A DNA stretch of 64,000 nucleotides from Sciurus carolinensis. Taxonomy: Eukaryota > Chordata > Mammalia > Rodentia > Sciuridae. This document shows, piece by piece, positions 11,430 to 21,665 of the stretch (its first letter is position 1; each line of letters opens with the position of its first letter). Location of the stretch: the NCBI RefSeq assembly GCF_902686445.1, contig NC_062227.1, positions 22,250,777 to 22,314,776 on the forward strand, given 5' to 3'. The notes below the pieces were generated by a model. It was not told the origin of the DNA and did not search any database. It was given only the letters and a program-made list of their open reading frames with translations. The position numbers and the translations under genes are program-made.

Positions 11430-11925
11430 TAGTTTTATAGACCAAAAAGCTTATACAATATTTGCTTTTACAAATGAACATGTAATGCCAAACTGGAAAA
11501 AATATTTGTAACAGTAATGACAGAAAAATAATAATATTGAGAATATTGTAAAGAGGTCCTAGTCAACTGGAAAAAGACCAAAAATTCATAGGAAAAAATG
11601 AACAAGGGAAAGGAAAAGGAAAATCAGAGAAGATGAAATAGAAGTGACCAATAAATATATTAAATAATGCTCATATTCACTAGGAATCATGGAAATAAAA
11701 ATATTTAAAAACAAGATACCATTTCAACCAATGTAATGACAAAATTTTTAAATATTTTATATTAATACTTGAGTGGAGAAAAGGGAAAAGCTATTTTCAA
11801 CATCGCTGCTGGGAGTGTAAATGTACATGACATTAGAGGATAATTTGGCAGTATCACAATTAAAATGAGCCTGTCCTCATGGCCAACCAATCTGCTCTAG
11901 ATATTTGCAACAGAGAAATATGTAG
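11430..11925 (+). mobile_element. Old L1 (L1M) ORF2 3' fragment
   Basis: The order 'GAAGTGACCAATAAATATAT', 'TGCTCATATTCACTAGGAAT', 'ACAAGATACCATTTCAACCA', 'GCTGCTGGGAGTGTAAATGT' and 'GGATAATTTGGCAGTATCAC' follows the conserved end of L1 ORF2, but with many indels and stops. This is the older mammalian L1M class, not the squirrel-active L1. Confidence 0.8.
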
Positions 11926-12019
11926 GGAGGCAGAGTCTTCCAGTTATCTCCACATCTCTTCCTCATTTCTTGTATTGTAATAGGATTTCCATACAACAGC
12001 CTCCCGAAACATAAATAGA

Positions 12020-12341
12020 CAGTTGGCCCTCCAAACCTTTTGGATCCCACATTGCAAATGCAACAACCATGAATGAAAAATATTCATTAAAAAATTGCAT
12101 CTGTACCGAAATTTTACAGACTTTTTTCTTGTCTTTAGTTCCTAAACAATAGATATTTTTCTAAAAACTATTTACATTGTACTAGATTTTATAAATAATT
12201 CAAAAATGGCAAAAAGTATATGGGAAGAGATACACAAATTCTATGTAAATACCATGACATTTTATATAAGAGACTTGGGCATCCATGAATTTTGATGGGG
12301 TCCTGGAACCAATCCCCCACAGCTACCAAGAGATGACTGTA
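12020..12341 (-). mobile_element. TcMar-Tigger MITE, MER2-type, near complete
   Basis: Opens CAGTTGGCCCTCC and closes GATGACTGTA, the expected terminal inverted repeats. Inside are 'AATTGCATCTGTACCGAAAT', 'TTTTTTCTTGTCTTTAGTTC' and 'TTTATATAAGAGACTTGGGC', then 'GGGGTCCTGGAACCAATCCC'. This is end-to-end agreement with MER2 read in reverse. It is a fossil non-autonomous element mobilised by a pogo/Tigger transposase. It encodes nothing. Confidence 0.92.
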
Positions 12342-13530
12342 TTTACTCATGTGATCTATTCTACAGTTTACATGCAAAGTTTTAGACTTAAAGTACCAAT
12401 ACCATTAAAAAGAACACATGTAATACAAGTTCAGATTCCTTTGTCCTGTGTTGTGTATGGGCGTGGAATATATTCCACTGAAGGTGTGCTCTCACAGATT
12501 TGTTTTTCAAGTTACTTTATATAATTATTTATTTTATGTTCACACTGGATGCCATGGATAATGTTAAAGAAATGCAAATAATTAGTATGTTATTAACAGT
12601 ACTTTGTTAAAATACACGTAAAATTGATTAACTCCACTTCCTAGCAAAATAAGTAAGGGAAATTTAAAAAAAAACAGGAAATGCACACAGAGCCCAGCAA
12701 CTTCAGCAGATTCTTGGAAGAGAAGTGGTGACTGATTTAGGAGAGAAGAGTAAGCCACAACTCCAAGTGTGTGTCCCAAAATCACAAGGTACAAAGGAAG
12801 TGGCTCACACTCCCTTCCCTGGACATAGGAGACTCTTGGCCCACAGGTGTAGTGGAGCACAGGGTTGAGGCATGCGGAAAACACAGGGGACAGAGGAAAA
12901 TCTTCATATGGAAGAGTTGGCCTCACAGCTCCCCCTATTTGCAGATGACCCAGAAGGCTCTCAGAGGACTCTCCTTGGGGACCCTACACTGTCCTCTAGG
13001 GAAAGACCCCTGGCCTAGCCCTAGATCTATTCCTGATCCTTCTCTTCTGTGTTCTGTGTTTCAGGAGGTAAGCCACACACAGAGTGTCCCTTGGGCATTC
13101 TCCTTCTGGCTTCTGGGTAGATTCTGCTGGACTGGTGATGCACTGGGTGTGATCCAGAATTGCAGGGGACAGAGGCTGTCATACTTATTGCCTATTTTCT
13201 TCATGCCAGACTGTAGTTTGACAATGGCTTCATTCCCCTGCCTATGGCAATGGTTCCTGTTAAGGAGTCCCTCTCCCAGAGTTGGAAGCATTTAGGAGAG
13301 TCACAAACTTTCTACTCTACCTTTTACTTTCAGGCTTCAGGTGGAGTAGTGGCTCTCAGCTGTGGCCAGTCTCACTCTGAGCACTCACCCTCCACTGTTG
13401 GCCCTCTTAGGACAGGGACAGGAGTGCTACATGAAGAGGCCATGGGAGGATCTGACCATGATGTCTATTTCCTACATGGACCAATAATGGTTGGTGTTCT
13501 GAGAAGCTATCAGTTCCCCACTCAAGAAAA
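12342..13530. other. Unassigned sequence, GC-richer centre
   Basis: About 12700-13530 is less AT-rich than its flanks and holds a 174-codon open frame (12771-13295), but I recognise no protein family. An overlapping frame is open on the other strand, which suggests composition rather than coding. Could be an old LTR or internal ERV remnant. Confidence 0.45.
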
Positions 13531-13660
13531 AGGCCTACTGGTAGCTTCCAGTCTGCTACTAAGTGACTCATCTTGCTCTTGTCATTGAACTATAAGCAGA
13601 AGTATCACACCAGGCAGACATCAAGTGTAGTTGGCCAAATGCTTGATTTTTTTCCACTCT
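13531..13660 (+). mobile_element. Partial copy of MLT-like LTR
   Basis: 13593-13654 is about 80% identical to 13974-14036, sharing 'CAGAAGTATCA.ACCAGGCA' and the following bases. It lacks 13-15 nt just upstream of the shared block and everything downstream of it, so it is a truncated relative of the LTR at 13861. Confidence 0.55.
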
Positions 13661-13860
13661 TAAATCTAAATGGGCAACTCAAGATATAATTGAGGAAGAC
13701 CACCATATGTAAACAAAAATAAACAAAGTGGGAAACAAGGGGAAACAGAAACCATTAAGGTAAAACTTTCAAATATAAATAAAAACAATATTCTCAGAGA
13801 TGTTAAAAATGACACTGAATCCATAAATCAAACATAAGAACATAATCTTGTTATTTAAAT

Positions 13861-14222
13861 TTTTGATATGAAGTCAAATGTATGGTTCAAAAGAGGTTCA
13901 CTGCCTCTTGTTGACGGAGCATCATACTTGCCTACAGACTTGCTCATGTAACTTGCCTTGGCCACTGAAGAGTAATCAGAAGTATCAGACCAGGCAGACA
14001 TCGATGTGTGGCTGGCCATGTGCTCAATTTTATTCCCCTGCAGGAGACCAACAATGTTCCACATATGGATTGTGTAATCAGCCTGGGTCTCTGTGACAAT
14101 AATGCAGAGCGGAGCCACAACCAACCTCTAATAGATATGCAGTTTGAGCTGGCAAAAAAACCTTACTGTTTGAAGTCACTGAAATTTCAGCATCGTGACC
14201 ACAATATACACTAGCCTATGCT
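13861..14222 (+). mobile_element. MLT-type LTR inside HAL1/L1M
   Basis: Contains 'CTTGCCTTGGCCACTGAAGA', 'GGGTCTCTGTGACAATAATG', 'GCAGAGCGGAGCCACAACCA', 'AAACCTTACTGTTTGAAGTC' and a terminal 'CTAGCCTATGCTGAGTAATA', the 3'-half landmarks of mammalian MaLR/ERVL LTRs. Flanked on both sides by LINE-like sequence, consistent with insertion into it. Confidence 0.65.
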
Positions 14223-14341
14223 GAGTAATACAACATTAAATATTTCAACATTTTTTAAAATGTGTTAAAAGATCTGAGAGAAAAATAAAAATTCAAGAAA
14301 ATCTTTGGAAGGTAGAATAGATAAGAAGATGGAAAACAGAC

Positions 14342-14364
14342 AAAAAAAAAAAAAAAAAAAAAAA
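14342..14364. repeat. (A)23 homopolymer
   Basis: Uninterrupted A tract following 'GGAAAACAGAC' and followed by 'CAGAAAGAAG', inside the LINE relic. Confidence 0.95.
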
Positions 14365-15059
14365 CAGAAAGAAGAAAAGTAGAGATTCAGCCAAAATAAA
14401 AATGCCAATATTCTAATAATATGTTTTATAAGTGACAGAACACATAAAATTACTGGGAAAAATTATTTAAGAAATAGAAAACATGAACCTCAATTGAAGG
14501 ATATAATTATTATCCATTATCAGCCAAACACCATCAATAAATCTCTAATACCAAAACTTATTTCCAAGAAATTCTTCATCACCAAAAATGAATAGCTGTA
14601 TAAGATTCTGTAGTTTAAAAAAAAGGTTACAGTAAAGAGGAACAAAAATCAGAATGGCATCAGGAATTTAAATGAAAATGGAATAAAGATCTTTAGAATT
14701 CTAAGAGTTATTGATAGCCAAACTATCCATAACATGAGAACAGAATATTTTAAAATATGCAAAGACCTATAATATTACTTTTTGAACTGTCTTTCTAAGA
14801 AAACTCCTTGAGAATGCTCTCCCATATAATGAAGTTGCAAACCAATAAAGATAAAGACATTGAACAGAAAACAATGTATCTAACCCAGGATAGCAGTGAA
14901 GACAAGATAGAATACTACAGAATACTATCTACACTTGCTGTGAAGCAACCAGTCCACACGGAAGCAGAGCTTTGAAGGGCTCCAGGGATGCAATTATGAC
15001 TGCTGCTAAAGGTGTACTAAATGATATACACTCATGCACTGCATGTTTCAGTAACTGAC

Positions 15060-15565
15060 TGTCGGGGTTTCTAGGGCCCCCAGCCTTAGGTAGGCATGGT
15101 CAAGATGGCGCCTGACGCTGAGCCAAAAGCGGCCAGCTATACAGTAAACAACCAGCGAATTCCAATGATTGGCTAGTTAACGATGTGACTAGAGCATGCC
15201 CCCCTCGTGTACCCATCCTATGCTTGCAGCTGTCCGCGTTTACCTCGTGTACTCTCCCCTGATTGGTTGAAGTGTATATAAGCCTGGTGGGTGGGAGAGT
15301 AGGCAGGAGAAGTTGAGGAAGAGGCAGAAGCGGCGGGGGCGGAAGAAGAGGAAGAAGCGGAAGAAGCGGCGAAGGCGGAGGTTGAAGCCAAGCTGGAAGC
15401 TGGGAGTACGCGGGAGCTGGAAGAAGCTGGGAGAAGGGAAGCTGGGAGTGCGCAGAAGCTAGGAGTAAGAGAAGTGTAGGAGAGGAACTGTGCACAATAA
15501 ACTTCCAAAGCTTCAGACATTTGTCGTGTCTCTCTCTGCGGCCAGAGGGGACGCGATAACAGACA
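15060..15565 (+). mobile_element. ERV solo LTR with GA-rich leader
   Basis: A GC- and CpG-rich island in AT-rich DNA. It starts TGTCGGGG and ends AACAGACA, so the ends pair as TGTC/GACA. CCAAT-type boxes lie at about 15162 and 15262, TATATAAG at 15275-15282 and AATAAA at 15496-15501. Between TATA and poly(A) lies a purine block built of GAAGAAGCGG-like units (15300-15450). The block creates long Ser/Ala/Leu-rich open frames on the minus strand that are not genes. Low divergence of promoter signals suggests a fairly recent insertion. ERVK (class II) is my best guess, and no clean 6-bp target duplication was found. Confidence 0.8.
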
Positions 15566-16070
15566 AACCACACATCACAGTAGTCCCATAAGACTATATT
15601 GCCTAGTGACATCATAGCCATCTTAGTCTGTCTACATACATTATGATGTTCACACAATGATGAAATCACCTACTGATACATTTCTCAGTGTGTCCCATCA
15701 TGAAAATCACATGACTTTAGTAGAAAAGTCCCCTGTGCATTTCCGTCATGAAAGGATGACGTGACAAAGGTTTAAATTTGCCCCAGAGAAGAGGAGCAAA
15801 GAAAAAAGTTATCTGACAACCATAAAAGTGAGAAGTTTGAAAATATAGATGACTGAATGTCTATGGTACATCCATTCACCAAGTGTTAAAAGAAATGTGG
15901 CAGATATGTGTTATAATAAATAATAAATGATAAGATATTTTAAATAAAATCAAGATACAGAAAAAAATCAAAACACAGAATCGTGTGTGCAATATACTAC
16001 CAGATATGTGAAAACAACATTTTATTGACCTACAGAAATTTCCATATATATAGAAAATACCATATTTGAA
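15566..16070. other. Unassigned AT-rich sequence
   Basis: No recognised repeat or exon. It may continue the LINE relic that precedes the LTR, but landmarks are lacking. Confidence 0.45.
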
Positions 16071-16245
16071 GTAGGGTCACCAGATAAAATTTAAGATGCC
16101 CAGTTAAATTTTAATTTTTAATAAACAATGACTATTTTTATTAAATTCTATGTAGTATTTGGGAAAAACAATTAACCACTTATATCTGAAATTCAAATTT
16201 AACTAAGCAACATACATTTCTATTTGTTAAATCTTGCAACCCTAC
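16071..16245. mobile_element. Palindromic non-autonomous DNA transposon
   Basis: The left arm 'GTAGGGTCACCAGATAAAAT' and right arm 'TTGTTAAATCTTGCAACCCTAC' (last 20 nt shown in part) are inverted copies. Further inward 'CCAGTTAAATTTTAATTTTT' faces 'CTGAAATTCAAATTTAACTA'. Arms extend roughly 65 bp each around a short centre. A TA lies at each outer edge (16072-16073 and 16243-16244), suggesting Tc1/mariner-like TA targeting. Matches a known mammalian MER palindrome, but the exact name is not assigned. Confidence 0.7.
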
Positions 16246-16774
16246 TAGGAGGTTATAAAGTATGTGAAATTTAGTGTTCTGTTTCCAAAAATTTACTTGA
16301 TGGCCTGAGCACACCAAAGGAAAGCAACAGCCCCTCCAAGTTCACATTCCTACACTGGACACATTCGCATGGTGTGCCCTGCAATTGTGAGATGTGGCAC
16401 CTGGATGAATTACTAGGAGGCACTGCTTCTGGTGAAAGTGGCTCCTCACCCAAGGAAGTCACTGGCACTTGCTATAGAGAGAAGCCTGTGTCTGCCCTCA
16501 GGCTCCAACGGAGCTGAGGGCGACTGCAGACCACATGAACTGTCCAAATGCTGCAAAAGTTTTCTCCTAACACCAAATAGCTACCATCACTATGTTTGTT
16601 TCTTCCTGTGCCACACTCTCCCCAGTCCACCCCAAGCCACCATTGTTCCAAGTCCCAGGTAGAATTCGTGCTTATAATTTCTTAGCAACTGGATCTGAAA
16701 ATATTATAATATTTTGAGTTAAGGGATTAAAAAACTTTATTACATTCCCTCTGCAGCCAGTTATAGTGCAATTT
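16246..16774. other. Unassigned sequence
   Basis: About 530 bp without a recognised repeat or exon. Confidence 0.5.
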
Positions 16775-17402
16775 TGTTGGAACTTGTTGCTCCCTGTCGG
16801 GCAACAAGGTCCAATGTACCTCCTCAGGGCCCACCTGAAGAGAATATGGGGTCGAGCAGGATGATGAGTGTGGGCAGCAAAGGAAACACACCAGAGCCAG
16901 GAGGTCTGTCAGCGCATGAGGCACAGCAGGAACCTCGTTTATTGAGGAAATCACAGAGCTTTTATGTAGGATGGAGGCTAGGTGGGAACCAATCAGCTTA
17001 AAGGTCAGCAAGGCATGGGAGGTTCACGCAGGTGAGAGTCCCATAGGACTATATGGCAAGCACGAGCTGATCACGTTCGCGGAACTGTTGTTAACCAATC
17101 CCTGACTGTGGTCCAATTTATCGTCATTAACTATTGAAACCACCTTTGAGGCCTTGATCTTGCTCACTCACCAGGGAGTAAGGAGTCAGCCTGAGTTAGT
17201 TAATGTGTCATTAGTCCCAATAGGAACTCATTTGATGGGCTCCTACTTACCACTGAGTGGATGTTACTGACAAGTTTCTCTGAGGCACAGAAATAAGTAG
17301 TTCTCCTTCCCCTCCTACAGGGTGAAAGCAATGTTTCCTCTTGGGGGCAAAGAGTAATGCTCCTTCTTGCCCTTTTTCAAAAATTCCTGCTCAAACCCAA
17401 CA
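16775..17402 (-). mobile_element. ERV solo LTR, minus orientation
   Basis: Read on the minus strand it starts TGTTGGGTTTGAGCAGG (at 17402) and ends AAGTTCCAACA (at 16775), with matching TGTTGG/CCAACA ends. In the same orientation CATAAAAG (plus-strand 16959-16966) is TATA-like, and AATAAA (plus-strand TTTATT 16938-16943) is the poly(A) signal just downstream. The U5 side follows. Class II/ERVK-like by its ends, with no internal viral genes. A different LTR family from that at 15060. Confidence 0.72.
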
Positions 17403-17454
17403 GATTTCTCTGTCCCACCACCAGCTGTGACTGCTAAAAGCTAAGCTTTCCAGT

Positions 17455-17600
17455 GTCATTTATTCAACAAGCATTCATCAAGTGCCTACAGTATGCCAGG
17501 CTCTGGGGACTCCAGTATCATTTCAAGGTATGTCCTGGTGCTGCCAGGGACATGGAGAGATGCTGAGCCCTGCAGGGGCAAGCAGTCTCAGCTGAGGGGA
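17455..17600 (-). mobile_element. L2 LINE 3' end
   Basis: 'TTTATTCAACAAGCATTCAT', 'CAAGTGCCTACAGTATGCCA' and 'GGCTCTGGGGACTCCAGTAT' are the complement of the L2 3' terminus (gcctggcacatagtaggtgctcaataaat). Confidence 0.75.
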
Positions 17601-18049
17601 TGCAGAAAACCGTCCCACTCCAGCCCTTATTGTGGAAGAGGCTGATGTTCATAGAATCCAGGCAGCCTGCTCAATGCCATGATGCTGGCTAGCAGCTAAA
17701 CCAAGACTGACCATCTGTATATTAGACCTGAAGCTTGGCATTTCTGGCTTTCTTGCATTGCTTTCTTCTTTCTCTCCTGGTCCACATAACCCCACCTTCC
17801 AGCCCCTCAGTAGACTTGCCTTTCCCCTTCCAGGCTCTAATAAAATGCCACACACCAAGAGGAGGACTGAATTTCTGAGTAGGCATTGAGTAGCCTGCTG
17901 CTGTTCCCCATGGAATGTATCTTGGTAACATGAGTTAGGAGGGAACTAGGCAGATAGACACTCCAATTCTCCATTCCCCCACAGACTGTGCCACAAGCAG
18001 ACTCCCTATATGACTCCATTCTTAAAACTATAACAAACACCAAGCAGGC
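17601..18049. other. Unassigned sequence
   Basis: No recognised repeat or exon. Confidence 0.5.
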
Positions 18050-18375
18050 CTCTTTATCAAAAGCGAGACTAATTTTGGCTCCTAGTTCTGGTGATGGTCA
18101 AGGGCCCACATCTGTGTTGGCCTTATTGGTGGAGTTCTGAGGTGGAACAAGGCATCACATAGGAAGATACAGAGAGCAAGCATGTGAGCTTGCAGTCTCT
18201 CCTTACAAAGCCAGCAATATTCAGTCATGGGGCTCCACCCTGATGACCTTATCTAATACTAATCACCTCCCAAAGGCCACATCTCTACACCCTGCAGTAT
18301 GTTTCCAGTCTCTTATTACCTCACAGTGGGAATGAAATTTCAACACGTGAACCCCTGTGAGGCACACTCCAGCTG
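18050..18375 (+). mobile_element. MaLR LTR (MLT1-type), diverged
   Basis: 'GACTAATTTTGGCTCCTAGT', 'GGTGATGGTCAAGGGCCCAC', 'CCCTGATGACCTTATCTAAT', 'CACCTCCCAAAGGCCACATC' and 'ATGAAATTTCAACACGTGAA' follow the MLT1 3' half in order. Confidence 0.75.
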
Positions 18376-18629
18376 TATCCAAAAGAGAGTTCTTCCGGAG
18401 CCCAGCACATGTGAGCTGTGTCTCCTTCCAATTCTTGAAAACAGCTCTGCTTTCCAGAGGAAACAGCTGAGAGATCGCTGTTATCAGATCTCAAAACAGT
18501 CTGCTGGTGCCTTGGGGTACCTCCTTCTTGCCTTTCTTGCCCATGAATTCTTATCCTGGGCTACTTCTGGGAAACCAACCTGAAATATCATTTAGTTACT
18601 AAGCATTTTTTTAAAATTATTGAGCACTT

Positions 18630-18838
18630 ACAACCTTCCCAATCCTCCTTCCCTGCTTTATTTTCGACATGATATTTATTACCTTATAAATTATTTTGTT
18701 CATTCTCCCCGCCCCCCCACCCCCCCACCCCCAGCAGCATGTAAGCTCCTGGGTTTTGTTCACTGCTGTTTCCTCAGCACAGTGAGCAGTGCCTGCCAGA
18801 ATGGGCACATTGTTTGCTGAATGAATAAATGTTACACA
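18630..18838 (+). mobile_element. L2 LINE 3' end
   Basis: 'TATTTATTACCTTATAAATT', 'GCATGTAAGCTCCTGGGTTT', 'TGTTCACTGCTGTTTCCTCA', 'AGTGAGCAGTGCCTGCC' and the terminal 'GAATGAATAAATG' follow the L2 3' UTR. A C-rich expansion at 18707-18732 sits where the consensus has 'tctccccc...'. Confidence 0.85.
18707..18732 (-). repeat. Four-run C tract (G-quadruplex motif on minus strand)
   Basis: C runs of 4, 7, 7 and 5 separated by single bases (G, A, A). The minus strand fits the G3+N1-7 x4 quadruplex pattern, and the plus strand fits an i-motif. Confidence 0.9.
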
Positions 18839-19505
18839 CCAACAATGAGACAAAGAACAGGAAAGAAATGGACCAGAGCCCCAGGGAGTCCCAGGGAGTC
18901 TACAAAGAAAAAGCAACAAAACAGACCGTGCTCCTTGGACTCTTCAGAAGATCTGGCTGCCTCGTGCCATGGCCTCTACCCTGGGCTCCCTTCAGCATCT
19001 GGCTCTGGGGCTTCTCATTCTAAATGGATTCATTCCAGTGTGTTGTGCTCATGGCATCTGCTTGCACCAAGGATGGACTTTCCTGACCCTATAGCTCTCT
19101 TTAAACAACCTCTCCCCCAGCCCATGTTTGCTCCTGATTTGTCAAAAATGTGTCCTTTTCCTTCTGGAATCATGGAGCAGGTGTTCCTAATCCTACTTCT
19201 GGTCAGAATAGTTGCTTCCTATTTGAGGCCTGTGGCTGAGACTGTTGGTTTTCTCCCCATCATTCATTCTACCCATAGTGACAAAACAGATAATATGTCC
19301 AGTGATTCACAAGGGCCAACTGTTAGATTTGCAGGAATTTTGCCAACTGTTGTTAACCATTGGCAGCCTGAAACTGACCTCAGTGGTAGTATTTACCACA
19401 TAAAACAGCAAATGTTACAATTGGGACCTACCTTCATTCCTCCTTCTCTCTCCTTCTTGTGAGGTGGGGTGGATAAAGCATGCTTGCCAACACACCAGGG
19501 TAAAA
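18839..19505. other. Unassigned sequence
   Basis: The longest open frame of the window (18821-19462, 213 codons) covers this stretch but begins inside the L2 3' end and shows no recognised domain. 'CAACTGTTGTTAACCATTGG' near 19336 and the following bases resemble a mammalian MER-type DNA element, tentatively. Confidence 0.45.
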
Positions 19506-19795
19506 ACATTGCACCCAGTTTAAAGATTACATTTCCCAGCCTCCTTTGCAGTAAGAAATGTCTAAGGAGTCAATAAAATGTAAGAGAAATGATATTTGGG
19601 ACTTCCTGATGATTTTCTTAGAAGACAGAGTTCCCAAGTCTCAATATTGTTGCCTGAAATAGGAATACAATGACTGGAATTCCATAGTCATTTTTGATCA
19701 TAAGGTCAAGGAGAATTAGATGGAGCTTGGTCCCTAATGACTTAAAAAGGTCTTAATTCCCTAACTCCAGAGCAGTGACACCAAATCCTAACCAA
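19506..19795 (+). mobile_element. Old MER/LTR-type repeat, family not assigned
   Basis: 'ACATTTCCCAGCCTCCTTTG', 'ATATTTGGGACTTCCTGATG' and 'GGTCCCTAATGACTTAAAAA' match landmarks of a mammal-wide interspersed element. I cannot name the family securely. Confidence 0.45.
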
Positions 19796-21529
19796 TACAG
19801 GTCCAGGCTGAAAGTGAATTTCTCATCAAGAAACACCTATTTCCCATGCAATACTATTAATGTCCCCTGGGCAACATGGCTTACAGATATTATTGCTCAT
19901 ACTCTTGATCTGTGGGCTACAGTTGTCATCTACTTTACTTTCAGACTTACCCCATCCCTTGAAGCAGCCATTACTGTCCTCTTTCTTATTTTTGACATTT
20001 GATGTATGATTAAAGTTTATCCCAAGCCCTGAATTCTCTTAGAAATGTCTCTTTCAGTTTGGTCACCTTTGTCACCTGTTGCAGCAACTGACTGGTACCT
20101 TCTGCCATTGTTATCCTCATGGTGGGAGTTGAGCTGAGACTGTTCCCCAGAAGTATGCATGAACAGGAGGGTGGGTTTGGTAGGGGTACTAAAGATGACC
20201 AGGGAAGGACAATGTTTTTGTTAAATGAGTGAAAATAATCATGTGAGTGATCCCCTTTTCCTATGGAATTTAGCAGCCTGTACTATTGGAGGACCAGATC
20301 ATGAACTGTGTGTTCCTACTTTAAAACAATGGCTTAGTGTAAAAGAAACTTTATTCATAAGGTGATTGAGAGTTTGATTTGTTTTTCCCAAATTAACTTA
20401 TTTAGCCAGTTATTAGGCATCATCTATGCAATCCTTAAATTAACAAAATAAGTCCTATGGAAAAAATTGCCAACTTCATTACTGAATAATTACTTATATC
20501 ACACCCAAGGACTTAGGAAGCATGACAATGTGTCATTCCCAGAAAGCAGTTTCATAAAATTCACATTGAATGCCTTTTTATTAGTTATTATTCTGTTAGA
20601 GATAGAAATAACAGAGACACATGGCTTTTTTTTCTACTCCATTAGGATAATTTAATCTTCTGGTCAATTATACATTTTTTAACATTTTAATTAAATGAAA
20701 ATGAAGATGATCTATCTGTGTAAGTCTAAGCAGAAATGGCAATACTGTGTTTCAAATGTAGTATGTAAAAAAATATGCATTTGAAACCAGAGTGGAAGCT
20801 TACTATCAAGAAGATAATTAACTCTACTTTGGCAGCTTTTGCAGCAACTGAAATGTCTCTTAGGTGCTACTCAATTACATGCACCCCTTTTAGGTCCTGC
20901 TTGATTATGTTCATCTTATTCATACCTTGCTATGGAGAACCTGATTGTGTAACTTTAATCAAGATCAGATCTTTCTTTGCTCAGGGCAAGTAAATCTCCA
21001 TGAAACTGCCAAGTTCAGAAAACACACTCCCTTCTCTCCAACACTATAATATAATCTGTTGAGCTAAAATTGAGATGCCTTTGTAAAAAGAAGTAAATAA
21101 ATATATGTTCTAAAAAAAGAATTGTTTATCTATTTATATTTTACCTCTTCAGCAGAATTTTGCATAGAAATAATTTTTATTTTTAAACTTTCTTCTAGAA
21201 ATAATATCTGCTTGTAAATCATTATTTGGCCCCTGAAGTTTTCTTTAAAGTAATTAGCATCTAAAATGATATTGTTAGAATAAAATTATAAATTTCTAGT
21301 GTTCAATTTTTCCCATTTTTAAGATTTCTTCCTAGGGTTCTAAAAGTTCTATGGACATTCAGTTTAATATAAAGGTATAATGGAAAAACATTTATATAAA
21401 TGTAATGAAAATAAAGTAGCAGATTTTTGAGATGATAACTGACTTATGTCATAATGAACAAAACTGAACATTTGGTTTAGAGGATTCACTCACTGTAATG
21501 AGCAGCAACTCATTATCAAGATGTGTTTT
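19796..21529. other. Unassigned AT-rich unique sequence
   Basis: About 1.7 kb with no recognised repeat or exon. The part around 20770-21000 is less homopolymeric and could be conserved non-coding sequence, but nothing direct shows it. Confidence 0.5.
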
Positions 21530-21665
21530 CTTTTAAATTTTTATACATATTTCTAGTTTTTGATAGACCTTTATTTATTTTTTTATATGTGGTGCTGAGA
21601 ATTGAATCCAGTGTCTCACACATGCTAGGCAAGTGCTCTAACCACTGAGCCACAACCCCAGCCCC
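21530..21665 (-). mobile_element. ID SINE with extended tail
   Basis: On the plus strand a T-rich tail complement ('TTTTTGATAGACCTTTATTT') precedes 'TATATGTGGTGCTGAGAATT' and the ID head complement 'CTCTAACCACTGAGCCACAA' and 'CCCCAGCCCC'. Same head-plus-tail family as at 9889, 57110 and 60179. Confidence 0.85.

Larger units (their letters stand above)
13690..15055 (+). mobile_element. HAL1/L1M-type LINE relic (interrupted)
   Basis: A-rich sense strand with landmarks of the HAL1/old L1M class. 'AATATTCTCAGAGATGTTAA' lies near 13787. Further on are 'CAAAAATCAGAATGGCATCA', 'AATTCTAAGAGTTATTGATA' and 'GCCAAACTATCCATAACATG', then 'GAAGCAACCAGTCCACACGG' near the 3' end. Frames are broken throughout. 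An MLT-like LTR splits it at about 13861-14220, and the 3' side abuts the solo LTR at 15060. A 23-nt poly(A) lies at 14342-14364. Confidence 0.7.

Noticed and set aside
12771..13295. 174-codon open frame
   Set aside because: No domain, no splice-bounded exon structure that I can see, and an overlapping antisense frame is open too.
15100..15669. 189-codon minus-strand frame rich in Ser, Ala, Leu and Pro
   Set aside because: It is the complement of the GA-rich array in the solo LTR and runs antisense to the LTR promoter.
18821..19462. 213-codon open frame, the longest on the plus strand
   Set aside because: It begins inside the 3' end of an L2 element, has no recognisable domain, and another frame is open in the same region. 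Consistent with chance in GC-balanced DNA.
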